Below are positions 17,490 to 26,241 of a stretch of DNA of 40,559 nt, piece by piece. Location: contig NZ_SEBR01000028.1 in the NCBI RefSeq assembly GCF_004295795.1, positions 1 to 40,559 of the forward strand, in the 5' to 3' direction. A program made the translations under genes and the position numbers. The notes below the pieces were generated by a model. That model was not told the origin of the DNA and ran no database searches. It worked only from the letters and a program-made list of their open reading frames with translations. The DNA comes from Flavobacterium sp. GTDB lineage: Bacteria; Bacteroidota; Bacteroidia; Flavobacteriales; Flavobacteriaceae. Position 1 is the first letter of the stretch. Every line of letters begins with the position of its first letter.

Positions 17490-19955
17490 ATGAGATTGAC
17501 CATCGCCATTTTGGCACTTACGGCTTCACTCCAAGCCCAGACTTACAAAGACATCAAAGCGACTGCCGACGAAAGAGCCGCGAGTCTGCTCAAAAAAATG
17601 ACACTCGAGGAGAAAATCGACTACATCGGCGGCTACAAGGATTTTTACATCCGAGGCATTTCGCGCCTCAATCTTCCCGAAATCAAGATGACCGACGGAC
17701 CTGTCGGAGCCCGCAATTACGGAAAAACCACGGCTTATCCGGCGTCGATCCTGGCTGCTGCCACTTGGGACACGGAACTTGCGTTCGCTTACGGGGACGC
17801 GATCGGAAAAGACGCAAGGGAACGCGGCGTGCACATTTTGCTCGCACCCGGAGTCAACATCTACCGCGCTCCCATGAACGGACGCAACTTCGAATATTTG
17901 GGAGAAGATCCGTTTTTGGCCGGAAAAATGGCCGTACACTATATAAAAGGTGTGCAGGGTCAAGGTGTCGTGGCGACTGTCAAGCACTTCGCGGCGAACA
18001 ATCAGGAATGGGATCGCAACAATGTGAGTTCCGACGTGGACGAACGCACGCTTCGGGAAATCTATCTTCCCGCATTCAAAATGGCAGTTCAAGACGCAAA
18101 AGTCGGAGCTGTCATGAACAGTTACAATCTTATAAATGGCGAGCACGCGACACAAAATTCGCATCTGAACAACGACATTCTCAAAGGCGAGTGGAAGTTT
18201 GACGGGATTTTGATGTCGGACTGGGTTGCGACATACGACGGCGTTGCAGCGGCAAAAGGCGGACTCGATCTGGAAATGCCGTCTGGAAAATTCATGAACA
18301 GGGATACGCTTTTGCCCGCAATCAAGAAAGGAGAATTATCCGAAAATGTGATTAACGATAAGGTGATGCGGATTCTCAGGATCATTTTTAAATTCGGATT
18401 TTACGACCAACCGTACGAGATGGCCAAGGAATTGAAACCGAATAAAGAGAATGAGAAAGTGGCTCTGGAAGTCGCTCGCGGCGGAATGGTCTTGCTCAAG
18501 AACGACGGTGTACTTCCGTTGCAGAAATCGGTGAAAACCATTGCGATAATCGGGCCTAACGCCGATTCCAATGCTGCCGGAGGTGGAAGTTCTTACACGG
18601 CGTCTTTCCGTTCGGTTTCTTTGGTCGATGGGATCAGGAATGTGGCTCCGTCGGCAAAAATAACGGTGGTCAAAAACGCGATCCCGGTGTTGGAAACTTA
18701 TGTGGAAAATTCGCCGTTTTTTGTTGCGAAAGGCGCTTCGGAAAAAGGATTGAAAGCAGAATACTTCGCGAACAAGAATTTTGAGGGGAAGCCGATTGCG
18801 ACTGTAGTGGACAAAAACATAAACCACAAATGGACCGACAAGCCAGAAGTGGCGAGCGTTCCGGCGGACAATTTCTCGATTCGTTTTACCGGAGTCGTGC
18901 GTCCGGCGAAATCAGGATTATACAAGTTTGGAGTAAAAGGCGACGACGGCTTCCGATTGTGGGTCGACGGCAAGGAAATCCTCAACGAATGGGGCGACCA
19001 CGCGGCTTTGCTCAAAGTCAAGGAATTGAATCTGGAAGCCGGGAAAGAATACGATATCAAACTCGACTATTATGAAAATGGCGGCGATGCGACGATTGTC
19101 TTTGCCGCCTATCAGGAAAATGTCGGTTTTGAAGATGCCGTGAAAGCCGCGAAAGCTTGTGAAATCGCGATCGTTTCCATAGGATTCGATTCGAGCGGGG
19201 AAAGCGAAGGTTTCGACAGGACTTTTGAGTTGCCGGCCTATCAGGCTGATTTGATCAAGGCGGTTTCGGCTGCGAATCCAAATACGGTTGTGGTTTTGAA
19301 CGCAGGCGGAAATGTCTTTATGCAAGATTGGTTGCCGAAAGTGAAAGGCTTGCTACACGCTTGGTTTCCGGGTCAGGAGGGCGGAACGGCGGCGGCCGAA
19401 ATCTTGTTCGGGAAGGTGAATCCGAGTGGTAAATTGCCGGCGAGTTTCGAAAAAGAGTGGAAGGACAACCCGACACACGACAATTATTACGACGCTGACA
19501 AAGACAAGAGGGTTTCCTACAAAGAAGGTTTGGATTTAGGCTATCGTTTTTATGACAAAAGCCAGACGAAACCGCAGTTTCCGTTCGGGTTCGGGCTTTC
19601 ATACACGACGTTTGAGTATTCGGATCTCAAGATCGATGAGAGCTCGAAAGGCTTGGTTTTGGTAACTTTCAAGATAAGGAATGCCGGAAAGTTCGATGGT
19701 GCGGAAGTGGCTCAAGTATACGTTTCCCAGGAAAAATCGCCTGTCGAGCGTCCGTTGAAAGAACTCAAAGGCTTCTGCAAGACTTTTCTCAAAAAAGGCG
19801 AGAGCAGGACGATCACGATAAAATTGGATGCCGACGCTTTTTCGTATTACAAAACAGATAAAAAGGCATTCGGATACGATGCCGGTGTTTTTGGAATCCT
19901 CGTCGGATCGTCTTCCCAAGACATAAAACTCAAAGGCAAAGCCAATCTTTTCTGA
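17490..19955 (+). CDS. Glycoside hydrolase family 3 beta-glycosidase with PA14 domain
   Basis: An 821-residue exported enzyme (Sec signal, cleavage near residue 16). The (beta/alpha)8 domain has TDGPVGARNYG, KHFAANNQEWDR and the nucleophile Asp244 in GILMSDWVATYDG. The second domain follows with GGMVLLKNDGVLPL and, after an inserted PA14 domain (about 419-541, starting GLKAEYFANKNFEG), the acid/base Glu573 in ESEGFDRTF. A fibronectin-III-like C-terminal domain (about 720-815) completes the usual GH3 order. PA14 insertion at this spot occurs in beta-glucosidases and is thought to shape the substrate pocket. Likely periplasmic, releasing glucose or a related sugar from oligosaccharides. No SusC/D pair or PUL regulator is nearby. 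Its own promoter lies just upstream. Confidence 0.94.
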   Translation: MRLTIAILALTASLQAQTYKDIKATADERAASLLKKMTLEEKIDYIGGYKDFYIRGISRLNLPEIKMTDGPVGARNYGKTTAYPASILAAATWDTELAFAYGDAIGKDARERGVHILLAPGVNIYRAPMNGRNFEYLGEDPFLAGKMAVHYIKGVQGQGVVATVKHFAANNQEWDRNNVSSDVDERTLREIYLPAFKMAVQDAKVGAVMNSYNLINGEHATQNSHLNNDILKGEWKFDGILMSDWVATYDGVAAAKGGLDLEMPSGKFMNRDTLLPAIKKGELSENVINDKVMRILRIIFKFGFYDQPYEMAKELKPNKENEKVALEVARGGMVLLKNDGVLPLQKSVKTIAIIGPNADSNAAGGGSSYTASFRSVSLVDGIRNVAPSAKITVVKNAIPVLETYVENSPFFVAKGASEKGLKAEYFANKNFEGKPIATVVDKNINHKWTDKPEVASVPADNFSIRFTGVVRPAKSGLYKFGVKGDDGFRLWVDGKEILNEWGDHAALLKVKELNLEAGKEYDIKLDYYENGGDATIVFAAYQENVGFEDAVKAAKACEIAIVSIGFDSSGESEGFDRTFELPAYQADLIKAVSAANPNTVVVLNAGGNVFMQDWLPKVKGLLHAWFPGQEGGTAAAEILFGKVNPSGKLPASFEKEWKDNPTHDNYYDADKDKRVSYKEGLDLGYRFYDKSQTKPQFPFGFGLSYTTFEYSDLKIDESSKGLVLVTFKIRNAGKFDGAEVAQVYVSQEKSPVERPLKELKGFCKTFLKKGESRTITIKLDADAFSYYKTDKKAFGYDAGVFGILVGSSSQDIKLKGKANLF

Positions 19956-20037
19956 TAATCCAGACTAGTTCCCAAAATCAATTTGTGAGTGAAAACCGCC
20001 GTGAATAAAGGCACAGGCTAAAGATATCCAAGAAATT

Positions 20038-20096
20038 ATCCGACAGTAAACGCTTACAAACGTTTATAATCGACAGTAAACGTTTAAAAACGGCTT
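20038..20096 (-). repeat. 59-bp repeat, right copy of an inverted pair
   Basis: Reverse complement of the repeat at 13543-13601, differing at 5 positions. The differences cluster in a central CGTTTACAAACG / CGTTTGTAAACG core that reads as its own inverse in the other copy. Confidence 0.9.
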
Positions 20097-20226
20097 CGTA
20101 CGAAAAGGTTGTTTAAGTTGCGGTCGGATTTGAAATGCAAAAAATTTAGTGTTGCATACAAGGTTGTGTCGCGTTATCGGGATTTGTGAGAAAGTCCGGA
20201 ATGTGATCTGAATTTTGAAGATAACG

Positions 20227-20790
20227 ATGTTGGACAAAAAGGTAATTTGGCATAGCGCGTATTTCGGTACTGTCGAACGGTGTTGGGTTCGCAAGTTCGA
20301 ATATGGCTATCGCGTGGATTCGGAAATTGAAATGTCGAATTTTCAGAATCGCGTTTTCGGGAACGCTGTTTATTCCATTGCTACAGACGTGGACTGGAAT
20401 GTGACCGCTTTTGAAATCACATCTACTTTGGGCGGATCGCGTTTTGTGCTGGCTGGAAAGTCCGATGGTAAAGGCAATTGGGAAATCGATGGCAAAGACG
20501 CGCCAAGACTGAGCGGTTGTTTTGATATCGACATTTTGCCGACGCCTTTTACGAATTTGCTCCCTGTTCGCAGGTTGGATTTTACGCAGCAAAAAGTTTG
20601 GGAGATTGATGTGATTTACATCGATTTGACGACTGGTTCGTTCGAGCGTAAACGCCAACGTTACACGAAACTGTCTGAACGTGAATTCAGGTTCGAGACG
20701 ATTCCCGAAGATTTCGAGGCCGTGATTCTCGTGGATGAAATCGGATTGGTGATGGACTATCCGGGATTGTTCCGAAGACAGGATTCCTAG
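20227..20790 (+). CDS. Putative glycolipid-binding domain protein (PF06475-like)
   Basis: A 187-residue protein with no signal peptide. The whole length matches the glycolipid-binding family built around a 15-stranded beta-roll: an N-terminal VIWHSAYFGTVERC, the central GNWEIDGKDAPRLSGCFDIDILPTPFTNLLPVRRL and the end LVDEIGLVMDYPGLFRR, with the characteristic D-x-TPFTN-LP-RR stretch. The biological role of this family is not well established. I used the ATG at 20227 over a TTG at 20215. The stop codon TAG is itself the start of the structured element at 20788. Confidence 0.87.
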   Translation: MLDKKVIWHSAYFGTVERCWVRKFEYGYRVDSEIEMSNFQNRVFGNAVYSIATDVDWNVTAFEITSTLGGSRFVLAGKSDGKGNWEIDGKDAPRLSGCFDIDILPTPFTNLLPVRRLDFTQQKVWEIDVIYIDLTTGSFERKRQRYTKLSEREFRFETIPEDFEAVILVDEIGLVMDYPGLFRRQDS

Positions 20791-20935
20791 CCCCGATGGC
20801 AGTGGAAAGCCCGCAGCGACTGCGCCTTTATTTTTAGGTTTTGGCAAAGCGACCAACGGAAGCTCTTGCCAAGGCCATAAAAATTTGGCGAGGGCGTGAG
20901 GACTTGCAGCAGACAGCGGGAATCAGCTACTAAAA
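20788..20935 (+). repeat. Structured element, CTAGCCCCGAT type, second copy
   Basis: Begins at the stop codon of the glycolipid-binding gene (CTAGCCCCGATGGCAGTGG) and ends CAGCGGGAATCAGCTAC. The middle forms a hairpin (TTTGGCAA / TTGCCAA) capped by GCGACCAACGGAAGCTCTTG. This loop equals the loop of the copy at 1195-1352 except for one base, though the stems are unrelated in sequence. Possible roles: termination, mRNA 3'-end protection or a small RNA. Confidence 0.75.
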
Positions 20936-20972
20936 CCAGTGAAAGTTAACACCGAAAAATGGGCGTAATGCC

Positions 20973-20980
20973 TACCTTTG
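20973..20980 (+). promoter_or_regulatory. pepT promoter -7 element (TACCTTTG)
   Basis: Perfect TAnnTTTG match 15 bases before the chosen ATG. It supports the start at 20996, because the upstream alternative start (20978) would lie inside this box. Confidence 0.7.
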
Positions 20981-20995
20981 TTAAAATTTTATACC

Positions 20996-22288
20996 ATGCA
21001 AAATATCATCGACCGTTTCGTCAGTTATGTGACGATCGATACCGAGAGCGACGCCAAGTCGAATACAACGCCAAGCACGCCAAAACAGTTGGTTCTCGCA
21101 AGCCTTTTGGCCAAAGAACTCGAGCAAATCGGGATGACTGAAGTGACGCAAGACCAAAATGGTTATGTGATGGGAACTTTGGAAAGCAATATTAGACACG
21201 AAGTTCCAACCATAGGATTCGTTTCGCATTACGACACTTCGCCTGATTTCACGGGAGCGAACGTCAAACCACAAATTGTGGAGAATTACGACGGAAAAGA
21301 CATAGTACTTAACAAGGAACGGAACATAGTGCTTTCGCCAGGTTATTTCAAGGATCTATTGCAATACAAAGGACAGACTTTGATCACGACCGATGGAACG
21401 ACATTGCTCGGAGCCGACGACAAAGCCGGGCTTACCGAGATCGTCACAGCAATGGAATACCTGATCAAAAATCCCGAGATCAAGCACGGCAAAATTCGGG
21501 TTTGTTTTACTCCTGACGAGGAAATCGGGCGCGGTGCGGATCATTTCGACGTGGAAAAATTCGGGGCGCAATGGGCTTACACGATGGATGGAAGCCAGAT
21601 CGGGGAACTCGAGTATGAGAACTTCAACGCCGCCGGAGCGAAAGTTACCTTCAAGGGAAAAAGTGTGCATCCGGGTTATGCGAAAGGCAAGATGATAAAC
21701 TCCATGCTGATTGCAAATGCGTTCATCAATGAACTTCCGAAAGGCGAAATTCCTCAGGAAACCAAAGGATACGAAGGGTTTTTTCACGTTGTAGGACTTT
21801 CGGGAAGCATAGAGGAAAGTGTGGTCGAACTGATTATCCGAGACCACGATATGGCCAAGTTCCAAAAACGCAAAAAGCACGTGGAAAAGGTCGTCGGGCA
21901 AATCAACAAGAAGTTCGCCAAGCAATTTGGTGAAGACATAGCCGTCGCTGAAATCACTGATCAATATTACAACATGCGCGAAAAGGTCGAGCCTGTGATG
22001 CACATTGTAGATCTGGCCGAACGCGCTATGAAGGATTTGGGTATCAAGCCGCTTATCAAACCAATCCGCGGTGGAACTGACGGAAGCCGCTTGTCTTATA
22101 TGGGATTGCCTTGCCCGAATATTTTCGCCGGCGGACACAACTTCCACGGAAAATACGAATACGTTCCGGTGGAAAGCATGCAGAAAGCCGTCGATACGAT
22201 CATTCGAATCGCCGAACTTACCGCGACGACTGATTTTTCGGCAAAACCAAAACACAAAAAGGACAAAAAAGGCAAGAAGAAAAAGTAA
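20996..22288 (+). CDS. pepT: Peptidase T (tripeptide aminopeptidase)
   Basis: A 430-residue cytosolic M20 di-zinc peptidase that removes the N-terminal residue from tripeptides. Metal and catalytic residues are visible: His78 and Asp80 in FVSHYDTSPDF, the bridging Asp in LLGADDKAGL, the Glu pair in FTPDEEIGRGADHF, Asp in YTMDGSQIGELE and the last His in FAGGHNFHGKYE. The TDGSRLSYMGLPCPN stretch is also family-typical. An unusual Lys-rich tail (KPKHKKDKKGKKKK) extends past the usual end. The start at 20996 is set by the promoter box just upstream. The gene ends in a strong terminator. Confidence 0.95.
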   Translation: MQNIIDRFVSYVTIDTESDAKSNTTPSTPKQLVLASLLAKELEQIGMTEVTQDQNGYVMGTLESNIRHEVPTIGFVSHYDTSPDFTGANVKPQIVENYDGKDIVLNKERNIVLSPGYFKDLLQYKGQTLITTDGTTLLGADDKAGLTEIVTAMEYLIKNPEIKHGKIRVCFTPDEEIGRGADHFDVEKFGAQWAYTMDGSQIGELEYENFNAAGAKVTFKGKSVHPGYAKGKMINSMLIANAFINELPKGEIPQETKGYEGFFHVVGLSGSIEESVVELIIRDHDMAKFQKRKKHVEKVVGQINKKFAKQFGEDIAVAEITDQYYNMREKVEPVMHIVDLAERAMKDLGIKPLIKPIRGGTDGSRLSYMGLPCPNIFAGGHNFHGKYEYVPVESMQKAVDTIIRIAELTATTDFSAKPKHKKDKKGKKKK

Positions 22289-22301
22289 TGTTTTTTAGTA
22301 T

Positions 22302-22328
22302 AAGGCATCGCAACAAACGGTGCCTTTT
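22302..22328 (+). terminator. Intrinsic terminator after pepT
   Basis: AAGGCATCG / CGGTGCCTT, a 9-bp stem with one U-G pair, a 7-base loop (CAACAAA) and a short T-run. It also rules out the ATG at 22288 as the start of the next gene. Confidence 0.8.
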
Positions 22329-22368
22329 CAATTTCCATGATTTTATAACTTGCCCGAAAATAACGCTA

Positions 22369-22962
22369 GTGTCAACGTCAGAAAAGAAAAATCCGTGGGA
22401 CAAATCGGGTCAGTGGCCTGAAGAAATGAATGCGCTCAAAGCCATTATCGCCAAAACCGAACTCGTGGAAATGACCAAGTGGGGCGGACCGGTTTTTACT
22501 ATAGGCATTAAGAATGTGATTGGGATTGGCGGCTTCAAGAACTATGTTGCGCTTTGGTTTTGGAATGGCGTTTTCCTAAAGGACAAAGATAAAAAACTCG
22601 TGAACGCGAACGAAGGCGTGACCAAAGGTTTGCGTCAGTGGCGATTTGATTCCAAAGCCGAAATCGAATGCGATGAAAAGCTGATATTTGCCTATATCGA
22701 GGAAGCGATCGCGAATGAGAAAGCGGGTTTGTCGATAAAACCCGAGAAAAAGCAGACCGTGATTTCCGAATACTTTCAAAACGCTTTGGACAGCGATTTC
22801 GAACTTCAGTCGGCATTTGAAAAACTCAAGCCAGGAAAGCAACGGGAATATCTTGAGTATGTCGATACGGCAAAACAGGAAAAGACAAAAGATGCGCGTT
22901 TGGAGAAAATTGCGCCAATGATCAAATCAGCTATCGGGCTCAACGACAAATACAAAAAGTAG
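22369..22962 (+). CDS. YdeI/OmpD-associated family protein (DUF1801 domain)
   Basis: A 197-residue cytosolic protein. The N-terminal DUF1801 fold is clear (WPEEMNALKAIIAKTELVEMTKWGGPVFTI ... YVALWFWNGVFLKD ... RQWRFDS), followed by an OmdA-type helical tail (YFQNALDSDFELQSAFEKLKPGKQREYLEYV ... KDARLEKI). Function is poorly known; family members have been linked to acid and peptide stress in enterobacteria. A reading frame extends back to the ATG at 22288, but that region contains the pepT terminator and encodes unrelated residues; the GTG at 22369 (VSTSEKKNPWDK) is the likely start, with the internal Met at about residue 19 as an alternative. Confidence 0.85.
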   Translation: MSTSEKKNPWDKSGQWPEEMNALKAIIAKTELVEMTKWGGPVFTIGIKNVIGIGGFKNYVALWFWNGVFLKDKDKKLVNANEGVTKGLRQWRFDSKAEIECDEKLIFAYIEEAIANEKAGLSIKPEKKQTVISEYFQNALDSDFELQSAFEKLKPGKQREYLEYVDTAKQEKTKDARLEKIAPMIKSAIGLNDKYKK

Positions 22963-23045
22963 TTCTGTCGACCGTAAGCGGATCGATCAAGAAAGCTTTT
23001 GAAAAGAAGCCAGCGCAAATTTTCCTATTCAATTACAAATTTTCC

Positions 23046-23081
23046 AAAAAAAAAAGCCGCCCGAATTAACGACAGCTTTTT
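23046..23081 (-). terminator. Terminator of the nusB-DUF1573-yajC operon
   Basis: On the minus strand AAAAAGCTGTC pairs with the GCGGCTTTTT side over 11 bp (two wobbles), followed by about ten T residues. Its A/T symmetry means it could also stop the convergent YdeI-like gene. Confidence 0.8.
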
Positions 23082-23100
23082 GTAATATCTCGGAAAAAAA

Positions 23101-23385
23101 TTACTTTTTCTCTACGACAGGCGCATTCAAAGCGGCGCTCATTTCCATTGAGATTGCCGAACGCTCGTACTTGATTTTTCCGGCCATCGTCTCGATTACG
23201 ACCGTTTTGTCGTTCAATTCTGAAACGCGTCCGTGCATTCCGCCTTTGGTGATGACCTTGTCACCCACTTTCAGCGTGCTTTCAAAAGCTTTTTCCTTTT
23301 TCATTCGTCTTTGTTGCGGCAATATCATGAACAGATAAATGACCACGAACATCAAGACTAACGGTATGATTTGATTGTATCCCAT
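23101..23385 (-). CDS. yajC: Preprotein translocase accessory subunit YajC
   Basis: A 94-residue single-pass membrane protein. One hydrophobic helix (about 6-23, IIPLVLMFVVIYLFMILP) is followed by PQQRRMKKEKAFESTLKVGDKVITKGGMHGRV, the YajC signature, and a small beta domain. YajC associates with SecDF and the SecYEG translocon. It is the last gene of a three-gene run with the DUF1573 lipoprotein (4-base gap) and nusB. Confidence 0.95.
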   Translation of the reverse strand: MGYNQIIPLVLMFVVIYLFMILPQQRRMKKEKAFESTLKVGDKVITKGGMHGRVSELNDKTVVIETMAGKIKYERSAISMEMSAALNAPVVEKK

Positions 23386-23389
23386 TATT

Positions 23390-23902
23390 TTATTGATTTT
23401 TATCTTTGATCGAAGCGTGAATCTGAAGGCGCTCCATTCCTTTTTCGGTATTGGTTTCCAAAGTCACCGATTTTGTTTGTTTTCCGTGTTTTCCGGTAGA
23501 GTTGAACGACACCTTGATTTCGGCTTCCTGGCCTGGTTTTACTGGCTCTTTAGGGTATTCCGGAACCGTGCAACCGCAAGAACCTTTCGCATTTGAGATC
23601 AAAAGGTCGCCTTCGCCCGTATTCTTGAACTTGAAGTTGTAAGTGACTTTGTCTCCCGGATTGATCAAACCGAAATCGTGCTCGCTTTTTTCGAAAGCGA
23701 TGACAGGATATTTCCCGTCGGCCGGTGGCGCAGGTTTTGTTGCGGGAACGTCTGGTCCGCCGATGTTTGGTTCAGGATTTGGAGTCGCATTCGAAATTGG
23801 CGTATCCTGTGCATTTGGATCGATTTTGTCCGAAGCGTTCTCCTGTTTGCAAGACGTAAGCACGATAGAGGAAAGTGCCAACGCAAAAACGAGTTTTTTC
23901 AT
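23390..23902 (-). CDS. DUF1573 lipoprotein
   Basis: A 170-residue predicted lipoprotein (MKKLVFALALSSIVLTSC, Cys18). A Pro-rich linker (about 30-65) precedes one DUF1573 domain: FEKSEHDFGLINPGDKVTYNFKFKNTGEGDLLI, then GSCGCTVPEYPKEPVKPGQEAEIKVSFNSTGK. The CGCT motif and the immunoglobulin-like strand pattern are typical for this family, which is abundant in Bacteroidota; the role is unknown. It sits between nusB and yajC with 14- and 4-base gaps. Confidence 0.93.
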   Translation of the reverse strand: MKKLVFALALSSIVLTSCKQENASDKIDPNAQDTPISNATPNPEPNIGGPDVPATKPAPPADGKYPVIAFEKSEHDFGLINPGDKVTYNFKFKNTGEGDLLISNAKGSCGCTVPEYPKEPVKPGQEAEIKVSFNSTGKHGKQTKSVTLETNTEKGMERLQIHASIKDKNQ

Positions 23903-23916
23903 TTGGATGATTACTG

Positions 23917-24855
23917 TTAGAGCAAGCCGCGGCCCGCTTTGTTCAACTTATTGGCTGTCTGGAATTCCTTGACGAGGTTGTCGAGAATCCCGTTTATGAA
24001 AATGCTGCTTTTTGGGGTCGAGTATTCTTTGGCGATCTCAAGGTATTCGTTGATCGTGACTTTTATAGGAATTGACGGGAATTTCAAGAACTCACAAATC
24101 GCCATTTTGAGGATGATCGTGTCGATTTCGGCAATCCTTTCGGTGTCCCAATTCGGTGTTTTGTCCATGTATTCCTTGGCAAGTTCACTTTCGTTAAGAA
24201 CAGTCTTGCGGAACAATATCGTCACGAAATCGCGGTCTTCATTGTCCTTGTAAAGTTTGGACACGCGAAACTCCTGACCTGCTTCGATAGCCCTGAATTC
24301 TTTCTGTAATTGGGTGTTTACCAACGGAATGTCATCTACCCAAGTCAGTCTGTAATCTTCGAGATAGTCGTAAAGTTTCTCGTTCGGAACGATCACATCT
24401 GTAAACAAATCGACCAAAAACTGCTTGTCCTCGGCGAAGTTGTTTACGCGATTCGACATGTATTTTTCGTACAATGCGCTCGCCTTGATGTCTTTCAACA
24501 ACAGCAAGATGTAATCGTCGTTAAGTTTCCAGTTGTTGATTTTCCTGTCCTCGATGGCGATGCTCAAAGAGTTGCTTTCGTCCAGCATCGTAAGGATGCC
24601 GTTGTTGACGAATTTGAGGTTCGGATTGCGTTCGTCCTGAGTACTGAGGTGTTTTTTGCTGGCTTTTTCGAGGTAATCGGATTCGCTGCTGCGGATTTCG
24701 ATCAAGGCCGACAACATGATGAGATAGAGGTCGAACATGCCCTCGATGCTGTGAAGGAGAAACTTTTCCTGTTTTTCCAAGTTGTCTGAACCATTCTGAT
24801 GCATCGCGTAAATCGACTGCATCACCTTGATACGGATATGTCTTCTGTTTAACAC
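23917..24855 (-). CDS. nusB: Transcription antitermination factor NusB (long Bacteroidota form)
   Basis: A 312-residue protein, about twice the length of the E. coli NusB, as is normal in this phylum. The start MLNRRHIRIKVMQSIYAMHQ matches the RNA-binding N-terminus of NusB. The C-terminal portion (ELAKEYMDKTPNWDTERIAEIDTIILKMAICEFLKFPSIPIKVTINEYLEIAKEYSTPKSSIFINGILDNL) is the conserved helical core. NusB binds boxA RNA with S10 (NusE) during rRNA antitermination. The middle section is lineage-specific. It is the first gene of the nusB-DUF1573-yajC operon. Confidence 0.95.
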   Translation of the reverse strand: MLNRRHIRIKVMQSIYAMHQNGSDNLEKQEKFLLHSIEGMFDLYLIMLSALIEIRSSESDYLEKASKKHLSTQDERNPNLKFVNNGILTMLDESNSLSIAIEDRKINNWKLNDDYILLLLKDIKASALYEKYMSNRVNNFAEDKQFLVDLFTDVIVPNEKLYDYLEDYRLTWVDDIPLVNTQLQKEFRAIEAGQEFRVSKLYKDNEDRDFVTILFRKTVLNESELAKEYMDKTPNWDTERIAEIDTIILKMAICEFLKFPSIPIKVTINEYLEIAKEYSTPKSSIFINGILDNLVKEFQTANKLNKAGRGLL

Positions 24856-24881
24856 CTGTAAGAACTTTTTCTAATTAAAAA

Positions 24882-24911
24882 CGGAGCGAAACCATTTTTG
24901 ATTTCGCTCCG
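24882..24911 (-). terminator. Terminator after leucine dehydrogenase
   Basis: CGGAGCGAAA / TTTCGCTCCG, a perfect 10-bp stem with a 10-base loop. On the minus strand it is followed by a TTTTTAATT run. Confidence 0.9.
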
Positions 24912-24941
24912 CAAAAATACTATTTATTTCGGGTTCCCGAA

Positions 24942-26045
24942 TTATTTCGCGTTCTCTTTTTTACGGTCGTCGATGCGTTTTTCGGCAATGGCCATCGCAG
25001 CTTGAGTCGTCGTGAGATTCTTGGCGTCGGCCAGGTCGAAGATTTCGAGCGTGGTGTTGTAGATGTTCTCGGTTCGCTTCAAAGCTTCCTCTTTTCCGTA
25101 GTTTACGATTTCGCCGTAAACGTTGATGATTCCGCCGGCGTTGATCAAGAAATCAGGTGCGTAGGCGATTCCTCTTTCGCGAAGGATCTGACCGTGGATT
25201 TTCTCGTTCGCCAATTGGTTGTTAGCGGCTCCGGCAACGACTTTGGCCTGGATTCTGTAAACCGTGTCGTCGTTGATCGTGGCTCCAAGCGCGCAAGGTG
25301 CGTAAATGTCGACATCGGCATTGTACAAATCTTCGCCTTCGTAGATCGTAGCTCCGTATTTCTTGGCGACTTCCTCCATTCTGCTTTGGCTGATGTCGGA
25401 AATCGTGATGATCGCGCCTTCGTCAGTCAAATGCTTTACCAAAGTTTCGCCTACATGGCCGGTTCCTTGTATGAGGATTCTTTTCCCGCCAAGATTGTCG
25501 CTTCCGAATTTGTATTTCGCGGCCGCTTTCATGCCCATGTAAACGCCGTAAGCAGTTACAGGCGAAGGGTTTCCGGACCCGCCGCGGCTTTCTGAAATTC
25601 CGGTTACGTAAGGCGTGATGTCGCGGATCAAATCCATGTCAGGAGTTGTCGTTCCCACGTCTTCGGCAGTGATATATTTTCCGCTAAGGGAATGAATGTA
25701 ACGTCCGAAAGCTTGGATAAGCTCTGGCGTCTTGTCTGTTTTCGCGTCTCCGATGATAACGGCTTTTCCACCGCCAAGGTTCAATCCTGAAATCGCCGAC
25801 TTATAAGTCATTCCGCGGGAAAGGCGCAAAACGTCGTTCAACGCTTCCCACTCGTTCTCATACTTCCACATACGCGTTCCACCCAAAGCTGGTCCTAAAA
25901 CTGTGTTATGGACACCGATTATTGCTTTCAAACCGGTATCTTTGTCGTGGCAAAAAACAATCTGCTCGTGGTTGTCGAATGAAGCTTGACCGAATACCGG
26001 ATCAATCTTGTGCAGGTCTTTTGCAGTAGTGAATTCAGTTATCAT
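24942..26045 (-). CDS. Leucine/branched-chain amino acid dehydrogenase
   Basis: A 367-residue Glu/Leu/Phe/Val dehydrogenase. It catalyses NAD-dependent reversible deamination of branched-chain amino acids to 2-oxo acids. Motifs: GPALGGTRMW, the catalytic Lys region MTYKSAISGLNLGGGKAVI, TAEDVGTTTPDMD, the Rossmann GTGHVGETL and the C-terminal PDFLINAGGIINVYGE. Length and order are those of leucine dehydrogenases; substrate preference is inferred from overall resemblance. It is monocistronic, with its own promoter and terminator. Confidence 0.93.
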   Translation of the reverse strand: MITEFTTAKDLHKIDPVFGQASFDNHEQIVFCHDKDTGLKAIIGVHNTVLGPALGGTRMWKYENEWEALNDVLRLSRGMTYKSAISGLNLGGGKAVIIGDAKTDKTPELIQAFGRYIHSLSGKYITAEDVGTTTPDMDLIRDITPYVTGISESRGGSGNPSPVTAYGVYMGMKAAAKYKFGSDNLGGKRILIQGTGHVGETLVKHLTDEGAIITISDISQSRMEEVAKKYGATIYEGEDLYNADVDIYAPCALGATINDDTVYRIQAKVVAGAANNQLANEKIHGQILRERGIAYAPDFLINAGGIINVYGEIVNYGKEEALKRTENIYNTTLEIFDLADAKNLTTTQAAMAIAEKRIDDRKKENAK

Positions 26046-26086
26046 ATTTCAAGATTTAATTTTGAGGCTTTTGTAAAAAGCTAATG

Positions 26087-26094
26087 CAAAACTA
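26087..26094 (-). promoter_or_regulatory. Leucine dehydrogenase promoter -7 element (TAGTTTTG)
   Basis: Perfect TAnnTTTG on the minus strand, about 42 bases before the ATG at 26045. Confidence 0.65.
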
Positions 26095-26241
26095 ACGATT
26101 AAATCAAGAAAATTCACTCAGAAGCGTTTAAATTAGGGAATTGTTAATAAATGTTCCGAATGTGGGCTTTTTGAAAAATTTCATTTTCCGTTCACTTTTA
26201 ACAGTTTCCACTTCAGATTTTGTCCGTTCCGGCTTAGAATA

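Noticed and set aside
22288..22368. Upstream ATG start for the YdeI-like protein
   Set aside because: This segment contains the pepT terminator and encodes residues unlike the family; the GTG at 22369 is a better start.
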